DNA of 64,000 nt from Turnera subulata (taxonomy: Eukaryota > Streptophyta > Magnoliopsida > Malpighiales > Passifloraceae), in contig JAKUCV010004807.1 of assembly GCA_028386065.3 (NCBI GenBank), forward strand, positions 29,816-93,815, given 5' to 3'. Every line of letters begins with the position of its first letter. The stretch's first letter is position 1. Both the position numbers and the translations under genes were made by a program. Shown piece after piece: positions 24,385 through 36,285 of this stretch. Below the pieces are notes generated by a model that did no database searches, was not told where the DNA came from, and saw only the letters and a list, made by a program, of their open reading frames with translations.

Positions 24385-24733
24385 GTGAGAAACAACAGCA
24401 GGCTTAAGACCTCCATCCACCATTTCTTTAAAAAGCCCACTAGAATAGAATCTTCCATGTTGCCCACTTTACAATGATGGTCAATAACAACTGTGTACAA
24501 ATAACATTCGAATCCTCCTTCTTAGCCCAAAGGGCCACTGGATTAATTTTCTTTTCCTTTCTTCCCATCCTACTCTGCTCCTTGCGAAATTTCATTTGAT
24601 ATTGCCTAGAAGAACCAACAATCAAACATGTGTAATTGATAACATTGGGTTTAATGCCTCTGTTCTTCATATCATCAAGAAGATCAAAGGCCTCCTTCAA
24701 GCAGTTCAACCTGCAATAACGGTCTTTCATCAT
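24385..24733 (-). pseudogene. Broken pentatricopeptide-repeat (PPR) gene fragment
   Basis: Minus-strand frames show pieces of at least two 35-residue PPR motifs. One contains LKEAFDLLDDMKNRGIKP followed by NVINYTCLIVG. A second, in other frames, contains YTVVIDHHCKVGNMEDSI, then after a frame change LFKEMVDGGLKP and AVVSH. PPR proteins normally bind organelle RNA. Here there are frame changes, unrelated sequence between the motifs, and no start or long repeat tract, so this is a decayed fragment. A copia retrotransposon end lies just beyond it. Confidence 0.7.
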
Positions 24734-24864
24734 TTTCTAAATCATTGGATTGGGTGTTAACCTTCTCTTAACCATACCCTTGAATGCCCACACTACATTG
24801 CCCATTTCTCTTTCCCGGCAAAGCATGCCCATATGACTTTGTACATTATTTTAGGAGGGATAGG

Positions 24865-25029
24865 TGTAGTGTACTCTCGTAAATAAGTATGTTGTTCTGT
24901 TATTGATATCACAAGCTATTTATATACGCCATGTATCTGATATAATGACAAGTATATCCTTGATAATTCTAACCCTAATCCTAGTTCCACAACATTAATT
25001 ACATAAATATGTAACCATATATCGTATCA
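24865..25029 (-). repeat. Ty1/copia 3' LTR
   Basis: A 165-bp segment with TG...CA ends (TGTAGTGTACTCTCG to CGTATCA on the plus strand) is followed at 25030-25041 by CTCCCCCTCAAG, which read on the minus strand is a purine-rich tract next to the LTR. The adjacent copia RNase H sequence supports the call. A matching 5' LTR was not seen. Confidence 0.65.
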
Positions 25030-25066
25030 CTCCCCCTCAAGTTGTGTCGGGAATAGGTGCAATTTG

Positions 25067-25236
25067 TCACAAAAAAAAACAAAACCCATCTTTGGAAAGA
25101 GGATTAGTGAAGACGTCAGCCAATTGGTCATGAGAAGAAATATACCAAATACGAAGCTGCTTCTTAGAGACAAGATATCGAACAAAGTGAAAATCAATTT
25201 CCATATGTTTCATGCGAGAATGAAGCACCAGATTGG
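25067..25236 (-). pseudogene. Ty1/copia RNase H C-terminal fragment
   Basis: The minus-strand frame reads NLVLHSRMKHMEIDFHFV and then KKQLRIWYISSHDQLADVF, the hallmark end of copia RNase H (H-x-KHI/MEIDxHFxR and QLADxxTKxL). The tract continues at 26697-26845 beyond an inserted LTR. Truncated, non-functional. Confidence 0.85.
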
Positions 25237-26691
25237 TGTGAACACCCAAATTTGGGTCACCCATCTCTTATTAATTTGGACTTCTTATATGTTTTAACCC
25301 AATATTAGTGAGATGATTTAAATTTTGGGCTAGAAAATATGTTTAGAGTTTAATTTGATAGAATATGGATCCCACAGGAGTTTTAGCCCATAGGAACATA
25401 TTTCTTGCAACTTAATTTGGCTCTGATTTTCGTGCAAAATCAGAATCAAAATTACCTTTTATATGGAATGTGTATTTACGGTAAAAAAGTATGGAAAATA
25501 AGTAATTGGGGTGCTTTAATAATAATTGGAAAATTTAGGAGAAGGAGGAGTAATCAAGAAAAGAGTATATTCTGGTTTGGTAAACTTTTAATTGCGCGTG
25601 AGAATCAAGCTAGATCAGAATTAATGAGAATCGGGGCTAAAAAAGGCAAGAATACATAACAGAAAAACGTGTCGGGCAGTCTTGTCGTGATGACTGCCAT
25701 GCTCAGCGGTCATTTATGGAAGGCCACCAGGTGCTGGCGGTCATCCCAACAAGACCACCAGGCACCCGACGGTCATGCGTCACTGTTACGCGATTTTGCA
25801 AGATTTTCGACCATTAATTCGATCCTACGCGTTTTTGGTCAAATTTTCAGCAAGAATCCTGCTCAATAAGAGGTCCATAGCCTCTGTACTCCCAGAACTC
25901 TATAAATAGAGCCCCTATTCACTGTCAAGAGGTTACAAACTCTAAAGAGCATACACACTATAAGGTTAGAAAGCTTGGAGAAGCCCTACTGCTCCAAGTT
26001 TAGAAACACTTTTAGAGGGGTTACTCTGGTGGAATTTTGTGGAGTCTAGCATCAAGAAATAGCTAGCAAGAGGAACTCAAAAGGAGATCAAATGTGAATC
26101 TTAGAAGTTGAAAAGAAGGGTTAGATAACAACCTAAAGTAAGGAGTTAGAGGAGGGATATAATAGGTAACCCTAGATCCCTTTTTGGTGTTTTATTGTTG
26201 ATGTGTTGCTGATATGGACGCTGTTGTTGATATGATGTGATTTGAAGTGATGCTATGTAAGAGCTAGTGAGCTTTGAACCCGGCCGCCGGGGTACGTAGG
26301 TGGTTTCTAGTGGTAGAAACTCAAGCTCAATTATGTTTTATTTTCCTGTTTTGTCTTTAGATTTGATTATTTTTGTTTATTTTGATTTGGATTCTACACT
26401 TGCACACAATTCACAAGGCACACAATTTTATTCAATTATTGTACAAAGTTTCGCCCCAGCACGGGTGGGTGCCTAACACCTTCCTACCCGTGATGAACCC
26501 TCGAACCCAACAATCTCTGTTTTGCTATGATTGGTCCCTTAAGTTTTTTCCTAAGAAGGAATGATGCCTAAAGGTTTTTATCCAGATTTTTCCAAGAAAT
26601 AAAATCAGGACGGCGACTCCTTTGGTTGTTGGATATGAATCAAAAGAATAAGGTGAGGAGGTTAGAAATTTTCTTGCCCCAAGTCCTCATA
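25237..26691 (+). mobile_element. LTR-like insertion of Ogre/Tat type inside the copia relic
   Basis: It begins TGTGAACACCCAAATTTGGG and interrupts copia RNase H coding sequence. Internal marks are a TATA box (25902-25909), GGGTGCCTAACACCTTCC and GACGGCGACTCC, phrases I associate with Tat/Ogre gypsy LTR ends and their tRNA-Arg-type primer site. Flanking 5-mers are ATTGG on the left and ATTGT on the right, an imperfect duplication. The right boundary is uncertain by a few bases. No coding domain was seen. It is either a solo LTR or an LTR with a short internal remnant. Confidence 0.55.
25902..25909 (+). promoter_or_regulatory. TATA box of the Ogre/Tat-like LTR
   Basis: TATAAATA lies in CTCTATAAATAGAG, a strong plant TATA context, about 665 bases into the LTR-like insertion, suggesting transcription starting near 25935. 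Confidence 0.5.
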
Positions 26692-26696
26692 ATTGT

Positions 26697-26845
26697 AAGT
26701 AAGTAGGTAGCACTAAGGTTGTCGCACCAAAGGTATGGAACAAAGTGCCTTTGTAGACCAATCTCACGAAGAAGAAGTTGAATCCAAATTAGCTCACTCG
26801 CAGCAGTAGCTAGGGAGCATATTCGGCCTCGATGGAAGAGCCACG
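26697..26845 (-). pseudogene. Ty1/copia RNase H fragment, upstream part
   Basis: Minus-strand frames include GSSIEAEY, and after a frame change AASELIWIQLLLREIGLQRH and LWCDNLSATYL, the segment that precedes the part at 25067-25236 in copia proteins. Stops and frame changes make it a relic. Homology stops near 26845. Confidence 0.8.
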
Positions 26846-27271
26846 TAGTTCTTACATGGATTCACATAAAAATTAGAGCATCATCATCAATAGCATCACA
26901 GCAACACGAATCAGCAGCAAAAGTAGAGATTAAAAGCGTTAGGGTTACCTCTTGTAGCCCTCCTCTTGCTCCCGTGCGTTTACCACTCCTTAGAACCTTT
27001 GTCCAACTTCAAGTAGCAAATAGATGCAGAAGGAGGCCAAATCAGTATCTTGAATCGGCAAAAAAGTTGTATAGCTTTCTCTCAGCTTTCTACAGACACC
27101 AAGAACGCAGCAATCCAACTCCTACAGCCCGAGATATCGCGATTTTCCCGAGACTGTGCAGGTAAGAACACTCCTCTCGGTTTTGCACTCTCCACTCCAA
27201 TGATTTGCTCCAATTGGCCTCCTTCTTGCTCTCCCCTTGATCTCCTTCTGCTAAAGAGTTGTTGCTACACC
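26846..27271. other. Unassigned sequence upstream of element A
   Basis: No family was recognised. It precedes the 5' LTR of element A. Its last five bases, ACACC, are the expected left target duplication, but the matching right copy cannot be found because the 3' LTR end is missing. Confidence 0.5.
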
Positions 27272-28937
27272 TGTAACAGCCCGGGTAATTTTTACGTTTT
27301 TACCGTCACCGTAAAATTTATTTTTACAGTTAATTACTATTAAAATTAACCTTGGGTAGTTAATTAACGGTAATTTACGCTTCGAATTCCGAAACCAAGC
27401 CCTGTCCCACGCTCGGGATTTTTCTACGGATTTTCCGGACCAAAGTTGGAATTTTTCGGGTCCAGGAATATCGAGAAAAGTCAGTATTAACCCCGAATTA
27501 TCGGGCCAGGAATTAAGTCAAAGGGGTACTAGCAATATTTTCTGGTTCGGACAGAACCCGTTTCACATACTGCACAGTGTGGAGGCTGCAGCCGCCATTC
27601 ACTGTGAGCATGTGAATGGCCAGTGCAACCTGTGATGCACCAGTTGTTGCCCATGAACTGCTTTTATTCTTCTTTCTCTTCTGCACTCACCATCAACGCC
27701 TGCAATCATTTCTGAAAATTCACAGCCCCAATCTACACCCTACCTTCCTTCACAAAACGAACCAAAAGAAAAAAAAACTAAAGACACCCACCTTGCCACC
27801 AAAACGCTGCCGTTCCCCCTTCCTTCTTCTTTATTTCTTTTCGTTTTCCCTTCATTTCCACCGAGAGCCACCGTGGCTGTGAGCCACTGCCATCGCCTCG
27901 CCATCACCACTTCCGCCCTCTCCTCGCTGCAGCACGCCGGACGAGTCGACGACAGTAGCTCGCCGTCGCCAGCAATCACCACCAGTCGCGAGCCGAGACG
28001 CCACCTGCAGGTCGACCACCGAACCGACGAGACGCCGACGAGCAGACCCGCTTCCACCTGCGTGCAGAACAGCCGACGCCGCCTTCCTTGCTCGCGTCGG
28101 ACCCGGTCGTCGTCTTCTCCCAACGTCGCCTTCACCTGCACCTGCTCGCACCACCGCCGTCGATCCACCCAGGTGAGCCACCCGTTTATGGATGGGCATG
28201 ACCCGTTTGTGAGGTAGGCAGACCCGCCCGTGTTTGGGTAATGGGCTGGGTTGTGCCTTTGGATTCGGGCCGAGCTAAGGGTTGGTCTGTTGATGGCTAG
28301 TGGGCTTGGGTTTTTGGTCTAGGGTGTTGGGCTTGGCACGAGTTGGGCTGTAGATTACTGGGCTTGGGTAGTCGACTGGGCCTCCTATACGGGCCTGCAC
28401 CTGGGTTCCTATTTGGGCCTGGGTTGGGTCTGAATAGTAAGTCTAGGCTGGCACTATTCACGGGCCCAGACCAGTAAAAAAAAAGAAAAAAAAAAGAGAA
28501 AAGAAGCAGAAATATTCTGGAAAAAAAAAGATAAAAAAAATAATAATAATAATAAATAGATATAATTTTAGAAATAAAAATAATTTGTATTTCGGGGAAA
28601 AATATAAATGTGATAAACAATAGTAGGGTAAATAAATTGAGGAGATAAACATGGGAAATAATAATGGAAATTAAACAAATAATTATATTGGTATGCTTGA
28701 ATAATTTGGAAAATAGATGGAAAGGGTATTATCAAGTAGGTAATGTACCGGAATAATATCCGGAAGTAAGTATAGGTATAAGAATAGTATTATTTAGACA
28801 CCGGGAAGTAAATGGTGAATTATGACAACGATGGAGATAACCCGGGGAAGTGACCGAGGCGAGTCCGTATTTAATTTCCGTAATACAGTAGTAGCATTGC
28901 ATATCACTTATATGTGCATATTATTTGCTTGATATAG

Positions 28938-29013
28938 GAGTTGATAACGAGCTGATACCTGAGGAGCCGGACTTGGAGTCAGTTGGACAGTTCCAAACTT
29001 GATATCGGCTAAG
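28938..29013 (+). other. Exon-like segment with conserved splice signals in LTR A
   Basis: The segment follows TTGCTTGATATAG (acceptor-like) and is followed by GTGAGG after AAG (donor-like). The same arrangement occurs on the minus strand in element B (37237-37315) and in the solo LTR at 61909-61985. It has no long reading frame, so it could be a non-coding leader exon. Confidence 0.35.
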
Positions 29014-29415
29014 GTGAGGATGGATAAACCCTGATATGTGCCCGTAATGCTGTGTGTGTTTCTTTGTTGTTGGTGTATTTTTGCTGCTAGATTGATCTGC
29101 TGGAATAATTATTGTCTGTTACCTGATTGCTGTGGAATTATTGATGCCGTCGTTGGATTGTGATAGATTTGTGTATAACGTGTTGGAATTAATGCTGAGC
29201 TGTTAATTTTGAATAGTTGTGTCATGAGTTTGAGATAAGAGATTGAGTCTGTGGAATTATTCTGAGATAATAGAATTGGGAAAATTGATGAAAGAGTAAT
29301 GGATCGAACTGGAATTTGAGATGATGATATATTTGTCACTTGGAAAGTAGTGGTACGACTAGATGGTTAGAGACTAGTTCTGTGGTGTCATGGCCAGAGG
29401 GTTAGTTGGTTGGGG

Positions 29416-29545
29416 TGTTGACCCCAGATTTGTGATATTGGGATGTTGATCCTGGATTTGTGATATTGGGATGTTGATCCCGGATTTGAGATATTGGGAT
29501 GTTGATCCCGGATTTGTGATATGGGGATGTTGATCCCGGATTGTG
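29416..29545. repeat. Hairpin array, 5' LTR of element A
   Basis: Five units about 26 bp apart, each with 5-bp arms and a 4-base loop. The first is GGGGT-gttg-ACCCC, the others GGGAT-gttg-ATCCC (one with a mismatched arm). The spacer is GGATTTGTGATATT. Confidence 0.85.
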
Positions 29546-30150
29546 GTGGGGCCTGGCATCCAGAATTAGTTAATAACCAGGTACGACCCTAGCTTGTCCA
29601 GTGACGGGGCCCGAAAGATAAAATTGGTAATAAAAATAATTAAGCATTCTTTTGGACTTGGTATAGTTGTTATGGTAATTTTCTTATGTTGTGATTGTTT
29701 GAGCTTATTGTTATGATTGTTGTGTTTACTTCGAAAGTATTATGGTTGAATATATCTCTGTTTATCTTTCGTCGGTGAGCACTTCGGACTCACCCCTCGC
29801 TTGCAGGGTTTCATCCCGTAGGTTTGGTTGATCGTAGTTCAGGTACGATGTTCGTTGGCTGCTGCTTACTTCTCCACCTGACCCGGATCCATACACCGCT
29901 GCATCTGCATTCTAGTCTTCCGCTGCTTGTCTTTCTATTGTGATATTATTGCTGTTGTTGTTTTCTATTTGATGTTGATTAGATTGGAGTGTATGATTTG
30001 AATAACGGTTTCCGAGATCGGGGACGAGTATTGTATTTGAAGATTGCGTGTATGGTATTTTATGTTGTATGTACTGTCTGCTACTGTAGTAAGAGCAGTT
30101 CTGGCACGAGTTTACCCTGTACAGTAAATACGGGTCGGGGCGCTTCAGTT

Positions 30151-30162
30151 TGGTAGCGGAGC
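30151..30162 (+). promoter_or_regulatory. Primer-binding site of element A
   Basis: TGGTAGCGGAGC starts three bases after the 5' LTR. It matches the common plant initiator-Met site TGGTATCAGAGC at 10 of 12 bases. Element B and the short-interior element carry exactly the same variant. Confidence 0.75.
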
Positions 30163-30274
30163 AGGCAGTAGGTCATTAGGGACATAATTGTGGTTGCGTG
30201 ATTGTTTGTTTGTGCATAAGATTTGTCACGACATGATATGACATGCATTCATATACATTCTCATATAGGTACGA

Positions 30275-33200
30275 ATGGTTCCGGTTGGAGGGAATCAGCA
30301 AGCTGGAGGTCACTTAGATGACGATCAGGTATCGGTGGATCAACCGCAGCAAGCTGCGGGTGGTCCAGAACACCTTCCGAATGTTCCTATGAGAGATCCT
30401 ACGCAGATGTTGAATGTGGTCACTCAGATTCTGCGAAGGCAAGATGCCAGAGATGCTCGTATCGCAGCTATGGAAGCTCGAGAGCATGAGAACCAGGGAC
30501 CAGTTGAGGATCCAGTGTACATGAAGCTGGAGAAGCTTGGGGCCGAGATCTTCACCGGTGTCACTACACCACAGAATGCTGATCGATGGCTCAGGCAGAC
30601 AAACAGGGTTATGCTAAAGCTGACATGCTGGGACGACCGGTGGGCCAGATATGCTACCGCCATGTTCTAAGGAGATGCTGTTGATTGGTGGGAGTCTACC
30701 ACCAGGGACATGCCGACACCCATCACTATGCCGTGGACCCAGTTCATGGAGATGTTCCGGAGGAAGTTTGTTTCCGAGGCATACCAGGACCAGTTGAGAC
30801 GGGAGTTTCTGGGACTGCAACAGGGACCGGATCAGTCGGTCAATGACTATGAGGTTAAGTTCAACCGCTTGTCCATCTATGCCAGTGAGTTTGTAGCTAC
30901 TCCGGAGGCCAGATGCAAACGTTTCTGGGATGGTCTTCGATCTGGTATCCAGACAGTTATGGGGTGCAAGGTCTACGAGACTTACCAGGATATGCTGACA
31001 GATGCCCTGAGAGCCGAGATTATCTGGCTGGGCAATGAGAGAGAGCAGCAGGAGATCCATAAGAGGCATGCTGCACAGAGTTCTGGGGGACAGAACAAGA
31101 GGTTCCAGACACCAGCGAGCCGGTCAGGATACGGACAGAGCCAGTTCATACCAGGGAGTCAGGGACGTGGATGGAACAACAACTACAACAACCGAGGCAG
31201 ATCTTGGACTCAGTCTGGAGGGACCTCATCTTGGAGTGCTCGCCCGAGACCTCTTCTGTCTCAGGTGAGGTGCTATGAGTGCAACGAAGTTGGGCACTAC
31301 CGTTATGATTGTCCCAAGTTGGGGAGATCTGGAGGTTCAGCACCTGTTCAGACGGTGCAAGCTTCAGTAGCTAGTGTTCCCAGTGGTTCTGGAGCTGGCC
31401 GAGGTCGAGGACGTGGAGCTGTTCCTGCTAGGACCCAGTCAGCCACGAACCAGAGTACTGCAGTGCCGAGAGCATTTGTGATCACCGCTGAGGAGGATCC
31501 AGAGAATGCTGATGTTATAGCAGGTACCTTTACAGTTTTTGGTAGTACTGCTTATACATTGATAGACCCTGGTGCCACACATTCATTTATTGCTCAGAGC
31601 TTTGCAATACTACATAACTGTATGGGAGAGAGTTTAGCTTGTCCAATGAGGGTTAGGTTACCTGTGGGTATAGTAGTCAGGTTAACCCATGTGTGCAGAG
31701 ATGTTTCGCTTCCATATGATAGCGAGATTTTTCTTGCACGGTTGATTGTGATGAATATGGGAGGTTTTGATATCATCTTGGGGATGGATTGGTTGTCCAA
31801 GTACAGTGCTATGGTGAACTGTCGAACTAAGGAAGTGCTGCTGACTTCCGAAGGTGGACATAAGATCTTGTTGACAGGTATTGGGAGAGCTGCTGCTACA
31901 TGTAGTTTCTCTGCTCATCAGGATGTTGGGATGAAGCCATTGGGTCCAGATGCTTTGTTGACCCATGTCAAAGGTGAAGAAGTTCAGACTCCAGTTTTGG
32001 GGGACATCATAGTTGTGAGGGAGTTTCCAGATGTATTTCCAGAGGACCTGCCAGGATTGCCACCTGACAGGGCAGTCGAGTATACCATCGATTTGATGCC
32101 AGGAGTGACACCTATCTCGATGGCACCATATCGGATGGCACCGACAGAACTCCAGGAGTTAAAGAAGCAGTTGGATGAGCTGCTCGAGAAGGGTTTCATC
32201 AGACCCAGTACATCACCTTGGGGATCACCAGTCCTTTTTGTGAAGAAGAAGGATGGTAGTTTGCGGATGTGTGTGGACTACCGACAACTGAACAAGGTGA
32301 CAGTGAAGAACAAGTACCCGCTTCCCAGGATTGATGACCTCTTTGATCAGCTACAGGGAGCTACAGTGTTTTCTAAGATTGATCTTCGATCTGGCTACCA
32401 TCAGGTCAAGATTGCAGAGAAGGACATACCGAAGACGGCCTTCCGTACTCGGTATGGGCATTTTGAGTTCATAGTGGTTCCTTTCGGATTGACCAATGCA
32501 CCTGCAGTTTTCATGTGCTTGATGCACTTGGTCTTAAATGAGTTCTTGGATAAGTTCGTAGTAGTCTTCATCGACGATATTTTGATCTATTCCAAGAGCA
32601 GGGAAGAACATGAAGAGCACCTGAGGATAGTGCTACAGAGGCTGCGAGAGAAGGAGTTGTATGCTAAGTTCAGTAAGTGTGAGTTATGGCTTGAGGAAGT
32701 TGCATTCCTTGGACATGTTGTATCCGGGGATGGGATTAAGGTTGACCCTGCTAAAGTAAAGGCTGTTTTGGAGTGGGAGCCGCCCAAAACGGTACCCGAA
32801 GTCAGGAGTTTTCTTGGCCTTGCAGGATATTACCGGAGATTCATTGAGGGTTTTTCCTTGATAGCCAGTCCCATGACCAAGCTGTTGAGGAAAGATCAAG
32901 ACTTTGTATGGAGTGATGCCTGCCAGCAGAGTTTTGATGAACTAAAGAAGAAGTTGACAACAGCACCAGTCTTGACAGTACCTAAGCCAGGAGTAGAGTA
33001 CGTGTTGTTTTGTGATGCTTCGGGCCTTGGTTTGGGAGCAGTTCTGATGCAAGAAGGCCGAGTGATTGCCTATGCTTCGAGACAGTTGAGGCCACATGAG
33101 AAGAACTACCCGACACATGATCTGGAGATGGCCGCAGTGATTCTTGCTTTGAAGATTTGGCGACATTATCTGTTTGGAGAGAGATGTCGGATCTTCACAG

Positions 33201-34906
33201 ATCATAAGAGTCTTAAGTACATCATGACTCAAAAGGAGCTTAACCTGCGACAAAGACGTTGGGTTGAGTTGCTGAATGACTATGATTGTACTATCGAGTA
33301 TCACCCAGGGAAAGTTAATGTTGTAGCAGATGCTTTGAGCCGGAGACAACCAGAAGATGCTTCCACGACTTACTCGATGTCCTCACTCATCGAGTTAAGA
33401 AAGATGGGAGTTGATTTGTCAGTTGATGAGACAGGAGCTTTGTTGACCCATATTGAAGTCAAGTCTAACTTGAGAGGCTGGATTGTGGAATTACAAGATG
33501 GAGATCCCGACCTGATCAAGCTGAAGGAAGCAGTCCGTAGTGGGAAGGAAGACAAGTTTCGCATAGCCGAGGATGGTGCATTGATGCTGGGGAAACGTCT
33601 ATGTGTACCCAGTGTTGGTGACCTACGCAGTCAGATTCTGGAAGAGGGACATATGACGCCGCATGCTATGCACCCTGGAAGCACCAAGATGTACCAAAAT
33701 TTGAGGAGTCATTTTTTGTGGCCACGTATGAAGAAGGATGTAGCCGAGTATATAGCTAAATGTATCACTTGTCAGCAAGTGAAAGCCGAGCATCAGGCTC
33801 CAACAGGGAAGATGAGATCTTTGCCAGTGCCAGAGTGGAAATGGGAGATGATCACTATGGATTTTGTGGTTGGATTACCGTTGACCCGGAGACAGCATGA
33901 TGTCATCTGGGTTATCGTTGATCGACTTACAAAATCAGCTCATTTTCTCCCCATTCGACAGACAGATACTTTGGATAAGTTGGCAAAATAGTATGTTGCA
34001 GAGATTGTGAGATTACATGGGATTCCTAAGTCCATAGTCTCAGACAGAGATCCGAGATTCACATCACGATTCTGGAAGAGTCTGCAAGCAGCTTTGGGAA
34101 CGAAGCTGAGTTTCAGTACTGCTTTTCATCCTCAAACCGACAGACAGTCAGAGAGGACTATCCAGACGCTGGAGGACATGTTAAGGGCTTGTGCTCTTAA
34201 TTTCAGTGGGAGTTGGGATCAGTATTTGTCTTTAGCAGAGTTCGCCTACAACAACAGTTTTCATTCCAGCATCGGCATGCCACCGTTTGAAGCTCTCTAC
34301 GGAAGGAAATGCCGGAGTCCAGTATGTTGGGATGAAGAAGGTCTTCGCTTGATTGTGGGACCAGATTTGGTTAAGCAGACTGTTGATAAGATTCAGGTAG
34401 TTAAGCAGAGTATGAGAGCAGCACAGGACCGACAGAAGAGCTATGCTGACAAGCATCGCCGGGAGATGGAGTACCAAGTGGGAGAACAAGTTTTTCTCCG
34501 AGTTGCACCGTGGAAAGGTGTTATCAGATTCGGGAAAAGAGGGAAGCTGAGTCCCAAGTACATTGGACCTTATGAGATTGTGGAAAGGGTCGGACCCTTG
34601 GCATACAGACTATCCTTACCAGAGGAGTTGTCCCGAATTCATGATGTGTTTCATGTTTCCATGCTGAGGAGGTACAGATTCGATCCTAGTCAAGTGGTTA
34701 CTACAGCAGATGTTAAGGTCGCAGAAGATCTTACAGATACGGAGATGTCGGAGCAGATTCTTACCAGAGAGGCCAGACAGCTGAGGAGCCGAGTCATTCC
34801 CATGGTAAAGGTCAAGTGGAGCAAGCACTCTGCGAATGAGTCTACATGGGAAGTTGAGGAGCACATGCGTTCTCAGTACCCGCACCTGTTTACAGCACCG
34901 GAGTGA
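30275..34906 (+). pseudogene. gag-pol: Gypsy (Tekay/Del-type) Gag-Pol of element A, two in-frame stops
   Basis: One reading frame spans the region but is broken by TAA at 30668-30670 (gag) and TAG at 33989-33991 (integrase); there is no frameshift. Domains in order: gag; CCHC knuckle [14 protein letters not shown] (31271-31312); protease [10 protein letters not shown] (about 31560); reverse transcriptase with FIDD (32567-32578); RNase H starting [13 protein letters not shown] (about 33010); integrase zinc finger and catalytic core; and a C-terminal chromodomain-like tail containing [16 protein letters not shown]. It closely parallels the intact protein of element B. The ATG at 30275 is chosen because MVPVGGNQ aligns with MDPVGGNQ of element B. 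The copy as read cannot yield a full polyprotein, although its signals could still act. Confidence 0.95.
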
Positions 34907-34928
34907 ATTTCGGGGACGAAATTCTTTT

Positions 34929-34941
34929 AAGGTGGGTAGGC
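34929..34941 (+). promoter_or_regulatory. Polypurine tract of element A
   Basis: AAGGTGGGTAGGC, just before the 3' LTR and after GGGGACGAAATTC, sits where plus-strand DNA priming is expected. Confidence 0.65.
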
Positions 34942-36285
34942 TGTAACAGCCCGGGTAATTTTTACGTTTTTACCGTCACCGTAAAATTTATTTTTACAGT
35001 TAATTACTATTAAAATTAACCTTGGGTAGTTAATTAACGGTAATTTACGCTTCGAATTCCAAAACCGAGCCCTGTCCCATGCTCGGGATTTTTCTACGGA
35101 TTTTCCGGACCAAAGTTGGAATTTTTCGGGTCCAGGAATATCGAGAAAAGTCAGTATTAACCCCGAATTATCGGGCCAGGAATTAAGTCAAAGGGGTACT
35201 AGCAATATTTTCTGGTTCGGACAGAACCCGCTTCACATGCTGCACAGTGTGGAGGCTGCAGTCGCCATTCACTGTGAGCATGTGAATGGCCAGTGCAACC
35301 TGTGATGCGCCAGTTGTTGCCCGTGAACTGCTTTTATTCTTCTTTCTCTTCTGCACTCACCATCAACACCTGCAATCATTTCTGCAAATTCACTGCCCCA
35401 ATCTACACCCTACCTTCCTTCACAAAATGAACCAAAAGAAAAAAAAACTAAAGACACCCACCTTGCCACCAAAACGCTGCCGTTCCCCCTTCCTTCTTCT
35501 TTATTTCTTTTCGTTTTCCCTTCATTTCCACCGAGAGCCACCGTGGCCGTTAGCCACTGCCGTCGCCTCGCTATCACCACTTCCGCCCTCTCCTTGCTGC
35601 AGCACGCCGGATGAGTCGACGACAGTAGCTCGCCGTCGCCAGCAGTCACCACCAGCCGCGAGCCGAGACGCCACCTGCAGGTCGACCACCGAACCGACGA
35701 GAAGCCGACGAGCAGACCCGCTTCCACCTACGTGCAGAACAGCCGACGCCGCCTTCCTTGCTCGCGTCGGACTCAGTCGCCGTCTTCTCCCAACGTCGCC
35801 TTCACCTGCACCTGCTCGCACCACCGCCGTCGATCCACCCAGATGAGCCACCCGTTTATGGATGGGCATGACCCGTTTGTGAGGTAGGCAGACCCGCCCG
35901 TGTTTGGGTCATGGGCAGGGTCGTGCCTTTGGATTCAGGCCGAGCTAAGGGTTGGGCTGTTGATGGCTAGTGGGCTTGGGTTTTTGGTCTAGGGTGTTGG
36001 GCTTGGCACGAGTTGGGCTGTGGATTACTGGGCTTGGATAGTCGACTGGGCCTCCTATACGGGCCTGCACCTGGGTTCCTATTTGGCCCTGGGTTGGGTC
36101 TGAATACTAAGTCTAGGCTGGCACTATTCACGGGCCCAGACCAGTAAAAAAAAAAAAAAGAAAAAAAAAGAGAAAAGAAGCAGAAATATTCTGGAAAAAA
36201 GATAAAATAATAATAATAATAAATAGATATAATTTTAGAAATAAAAATAATTTGTATTTCGGGGAAAAATATAAATGTGATAAAC
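34942..36285 (+). repeat. 3' LTR of element A, first segment
   Basis: It starts TGTAACAGCCCGGG and matches 27272 onward. It is cut at 36285 by element B, with duplication TAAAC (36281-36285). A 186-codon frame at 35286-35846 is broken in the 5' LTR copy, so it is not called as a gene. Confidence 0.95.

Larger units (their letters stand above)
27272..30147 (+). repeat. 5' LTR of gypsy element A
   Basis: A 2876-bp LTR with ends TGTAACAGCCCGGG and GGGGCGCTTCA. It matches the sequence starting at 34942. It contains the GC-rich block (27870-28170), an AT-rich block (28480-28800), an exon-like segment (28938-29013), a five-unit hairpin array (29416-29545) and the twin-hairpin region (about 29775-29822). 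Confidence 0.95.

Noticed and set aside
29416..29545. CRISPR-like regularly spaced repeats
   Set aside because: This is a eukaryotic LTR. Spacers are as conserved as the repeats, and no cas genes exist.
35286..35846. 186-codon frame in element A's 3' LTR
   Set aside because: The 5' LTR copy breaks the frame (27616-27882), composition is skewed, and no family is recognised.
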